From positions 1 to 64,000 of the forward strand of contig CAYFJX010000008.1 in NCBI GenBank assembly GCA_964343705.1: a stretch of DNA of 64,000 bases. The letters run 5' to 3'. Numbering within the stretch: position 1 is the first letter of the stretch; each line of letters begins with the position of its first letter. Shown in pieces: positions 63,001 through 64,000 of this stretch. The position numbers and the translations under genes are program-made. This DNA is from JAUSFM01 sp964343705 (GTDB taxonomy: Archaea; Nanobdellota; Nanobdellia; Woesearchaeales; UBA12501). The notes under the pieces were generated by a model. That model was not told the origin of the DNA. It saw only the letters and a program-made list of their open reading frames with translations, and made no database searches.

Positions 63001-63061
63001 TGTACCTGGATAAAGTACTCTTAAGACTATCACCTAACCCTCTTTTTGCTGTCTGTTTCAT
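60032..63061 (-). CDS. Membrane-anchored Cys-rich protein, paralogue of the neighbouring gene
   Basis: A 1009-aa protein. The N-terminal 180 residues align by eye with the 1119-aa protein (RGL-x-x-x-L-x-STLSRYNN, PIGITGKAIARPAGEC, SGVMLLGQAGP-type, GCDCDNGDC). One beta-sandwich module (LSRTFNTKTPAPGSKVTVTL) and about 300 residues of Cys repeats follow, then an Ala/Glu/Gln-rich helix (AEAERAAAEERQRQAAAEAE). Next come a beta-rich domain with HVVIPRERLRSGETNTVKIL and final Cys repeats. The promoter context (CACAAACTATA...TTTAAAC-x-GGAT-x-ATGAA) matches that of the neighbour, so gene and promoter were duplicated together. Confidence 0.82.
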   Translation of the reverse strand: MKQTAKRGLGDSLKSTLSRYNNLAVIAAVFIIGVGLFSLMYGPIGITGKAIARPAGECTAVGGTATGVMLLGQAGPYAVAGKMSKQNSCGQQENYPAASVKSFLLLGELCEDAAGILTLTLEGGTKKRFKSGCTAAGYAEAATSAKLVKSFCYNDNKDVKLNIIGCDCDNGDCKNLKQCAATEDCRVQNAQSECVDKGNGLGKRCYLQEGAACHFLDDCVGELNCINNICTSGEAPLVAVAPSPPPAKEPVKEPVVGQAAQAPPGKSLLSRTFNTKTPAPGSKVTVTLHFQEVGQEPSLIINEQVPTGLELLKDGKRAPANNYRKAIVDGLTGTVESTKFTYEVEIPQDVIGGDYIFIGKRTLQSGQTDIAGDYKLTIAGLPAPPAQRPDLPDIACKTSRDCKGHIQGMCNRKTQKCEMVAKGKACDRHEQCLTGYCKSQCRLRPVTFPCDTNEQCDSNQCIDGACGGKPNGEACSTAKECFSGKCAGDNLFDENGDFTGVSPDKTCKPQQLGRRCAIDEQCVLGYCNSKSEECELRPAGMECFMPTDEQKAHMNTPKNQFMNIADDMCMTKKCDNGACSGKSEGEACQSFAQCQSNFCWQGSCQTMQFGSDCRGNEQCATGICKKLGPGFNRCVSPIGGACNYHNDCDSGICKKEGPGEGICEGTPSGDFGHPCGEGYARCKPGLTCNPASKACIFSEEGFAEMQGQAEAERAAAEERQRQAAAEAEAEARRELQETLGQPVLVNDAIEFGPNGVKEAIITFDPYINEGSDQLVFNVATKGLVSSNSLAYRAGQFVTYFVKNPAEDSDYVYRMNKQIYVQGNDPVLKDGQERAVHVVIPRERLRSGETNTVKILAGSDSTGNWGNTHDAFTIERISTMGFNVRDVTIQLNTDSSGAYADAVSEEISYRQNAGGATDYCFINKQCEMGYTCQASDQAGMRCLAGIGMFCSNDKECVKGKCIYNQCIDGTGEGDLERNGFNMPCSAGECNGDLVCVNSYCVKEYPWHAFI

Positions 63062-63241
63062 AATCCTGTTTAAAAAAGGGGCATCGCCATTTTTATAGTT
63101 TGTGTTTTAGTTATCAAGTGAAGAGAGCACAATCCAAGCATTACCAAAAATAAGGAAGAACAAACAGCTCAAGGACGCCCTTACACTTATTGATAACGAC
63201 TCTCAATAAAACTTATAAAAGACCCTTAAAAACAAATTCTG

Positions 63242-63550
63242 ATGGAAGGAAAAAAAACAAGAAACCCCCTTATCAGGTTTTTAATTCCTCTAATAGTCTC
63301 ATTTATTATTATTCTCAGTTGGTTTGACTTACCCATCTTCTTTAAGATTTTGGTGGTTATATACGCACTTTTCCGAGTCGGTTTACTTGCTCTTGAGATG
63401 TTTATTTGTCCTGTGTGTTGGCTGCACGTCATTGTTGCTGGCTTCCTGGTGGCATTTGCGTTTGCTAAGCTCCCTGGATACTATTACATTGGAGCACTAC
63501 TGTTTGTGTGGTTTCCATCAATTATGTCAGCAGGTCATGGGAAGAGATAA
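63242..63550 (+). CDS. Small membrane protein, three helices
   Basis: A 102-aa protein with membrane segments at about residues 12-28, 33-58 and 63-90. One segment contains FICPVCW, a CPxC pair in or near the membrane. A TATA box (ACTTATAAAAG, about 63209-63219) lies about 25 nt upstream. Divergent from the Cys-rich gene. No family recognised. Confidence 0.6.
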   Translation: MEGKKTRNPLIRFLIPLIVSFIIILSWFDLPIFFKILVVIYALFRVGLLALEMFICPVCWLHVIVAGFLVAFAFAKLPGYYYIGALLFVWFPSIMSAGHGKR

Positions 63551-63642
63551 AAGACAGCTTATTTAGAATGGGATGTCAACAATTAGCCAGAAGGACAAAA
63601 ACTTTTATAAAGAGGCCCTGTTACCTGTGCTGTTATCCTTAT

Positions 63643-63726
63643 GCCGTCATCGCATAACCTGGTATTGCGCGGGATTGCTAATCCCGTTTCCTCACGGATA
63701 TCTGGGTTCAAATCCCAGTGACGGCG
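63643..63726 (+). tRNA. tRNA-Ser(GCT)
   Basis: Acceptor GCCGTCA/TGACGGC, anticodon arm CGGGA-TTGCTAA-TCCCG (GCT), a variable arm of about 15 nt, T arm CTGGG-TTCAAAT-CCCAG, discriminator G. The long variable region fits class II tRNA-Ser. A TATA box (TTTATAAA, 63604-63611) lies 32 nt upstream. CCA is not encoded. No intron seen. Confidence 0.92.
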
Positions 63727-63811
63727 TGGTCTGGAGCTGAGCAGCGCGAGGCTCTATAATTTCGCCTGATTGAGATTTGGGCACAGGCTCAAAAATCTTT
63801 GATTTTTGTTG

Positions 63812-63838
63812 TCTGGGTTCAAATCCCAGTGACGGCGT
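63812..63838 (+). repeat. Duplicated 3' end of tRNA-Ser (att-like)
   Basis: 27 bp identical to 63701-63727, that is, the T arm, 3' acceptor strand and following T of the tRNA-Ser. Duplication of a tRNA 3' end is the usual footprint of tyrosine-recombinase integration. Only 84 bp separate the copies and no integrase is seen, so this may be a remnant, or an outer att copy may lie beyond the window. Confidence 0.7.
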
Positions 63839-63916
63839 ATTTTTCTTCCTTATCCTTCCAAAGGGAAGAATCAAAAAACTAGAAAAGAGATTTTGGAAAC
63901 CCTTATCATGATTAGT

Positions 63917-64000
63917 TTAAAATGTTAAAGTGGCAGTAATGATCGTCTTTGAAGGATTTATTTCAATTTGGATACTAATGTACTCTTCATCTTCATAATC
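63917..64000 (-). CDS. Partial gene, C-terminal 27 codons
   Basis: An open frame entering from the right edge and ending with TAA at 63917-63919. The residues (DYEDEEYISIQIEINPSKTI, then ITATLTF) look like a beta-rich C-terminus. Too short to identify. Confidence 0.45.
   Translation of the reverse strand, partial: DYEDEEYISIQIEINPSKTIITATLTF

Noticed and set aside
63112..63228. Inverted repeat GTTATCAA/TTGATAAC with a 3-nt bulge, similar in outline to the three-way-junction closing stem
   Set aside because: No convincing inner hairpins or conserved loops; could be an operator for the divergent genes but evidence is thin.
1..64000. CRISPR arrays, rRNA genes, replication origin
   Set aside because: No regularly spaced repeats with unique spacers, no rRNA-like segments, and no origin-box clusters or cdc6/orc gene seen in this window.

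Overview
This window looks archaeal and is most plausibly from a DPANN-type lineage (Woesearchaeota/Pacearchaeota-like); that placement is inference, not proof. Supporting signs are an archaeal A/V-type ATPase operon, TATA boxes about 20-30 nt upstream of leaderless ATGs, GGTGA-type Shine-Dalgarno sites, an archaeal initiator tRNA-Met, tRNAs with extra introns, an SMC protein carrying an intein, archaeal RNase HII and a DHH phosphoesterase. No rRNA genes and no CRISPR array are visible.

Layout. 0-4 kb: a hypothetical gene, a membrane pyrophosphatase and a paralogous pair of small membrane or lipoproteins. 4.2-5.5 kb: an MNT/HEPN toxin-antitoxin-type pair and a small membrane protein. 5.6-15.1 kb: the ATPase operon in the order H-I-K-E-C-F-A-B-carbonic anhydrase-D, with a Lys/Arg-rich extension on subunit A and a possible 18-codon leader ORF between A and B. 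15-18.3 kb: a polytopic membrane protein, a DHH phosphoesterase, an EamA transporter and a small conserved-looking gene.

18.3-30.2 kb is an accessory island. It holds a second MNT/HEPN pair, a truncated TrmB-like regulator, and a cassette (Schlafen/AlbA ATPase, TrmB regulator, acyl-CoA-dehydrogenase-like, PLP synthase, asparagine synthetase-like) between two identical 183-bp direct repeats. After the cassette come a RelE-like toxin with a convergent antitoxin candidate, a radical-SAM C-terminal fragment, an IS5-type transposase, a frameshifted transposase remnant and a LAGLIDADG endonuclease that runs into an intron-bearing tRNA-Gly. Short hairpins, many with three-base loops, fill its intergenic DNA.

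30.4-33 kb: sugar/lipid modification genes (PIG-L deacetylase, GT4 glycosyltransferase, TylF-like methyltransferase). 33-41.7 kb: small acidic membrane proteins, a Lys-rich and Cys-rich surface protein, SMC with intein, and another membrane-anchored protein. 41.9-44 kb: RNase HII, an S30AE-like protein, initiator tRNA-Met with two inferred introns, and a second LAGLIDADG gene. 44-63 kb is a 19-kb block of seven minus-strand genes for very large cysteine-rich surface proteins sharing modules: a beta-sandwich repeat, short Cys knots, dockerin-like tails, a cupredoxin domain and cytoplasmic tail domains. The window ends with a tRNA-Ser whose 3' end is duplicated downstream.

The most interesting signals are (1) two copies of a three-way-junction element whose loops are conserved while all stems covary, both lying in divergent promoter regions; (2) a 123-124 bp hairpin element present twice with 13-17 bp flanking duplications; (3) the repeat-bounded metabolic cassette; (4) the giant surface-protein locus; and (5) a shared T/S-G-x-A/V motif just after the N-terminal membrane segment of eight proteins here.
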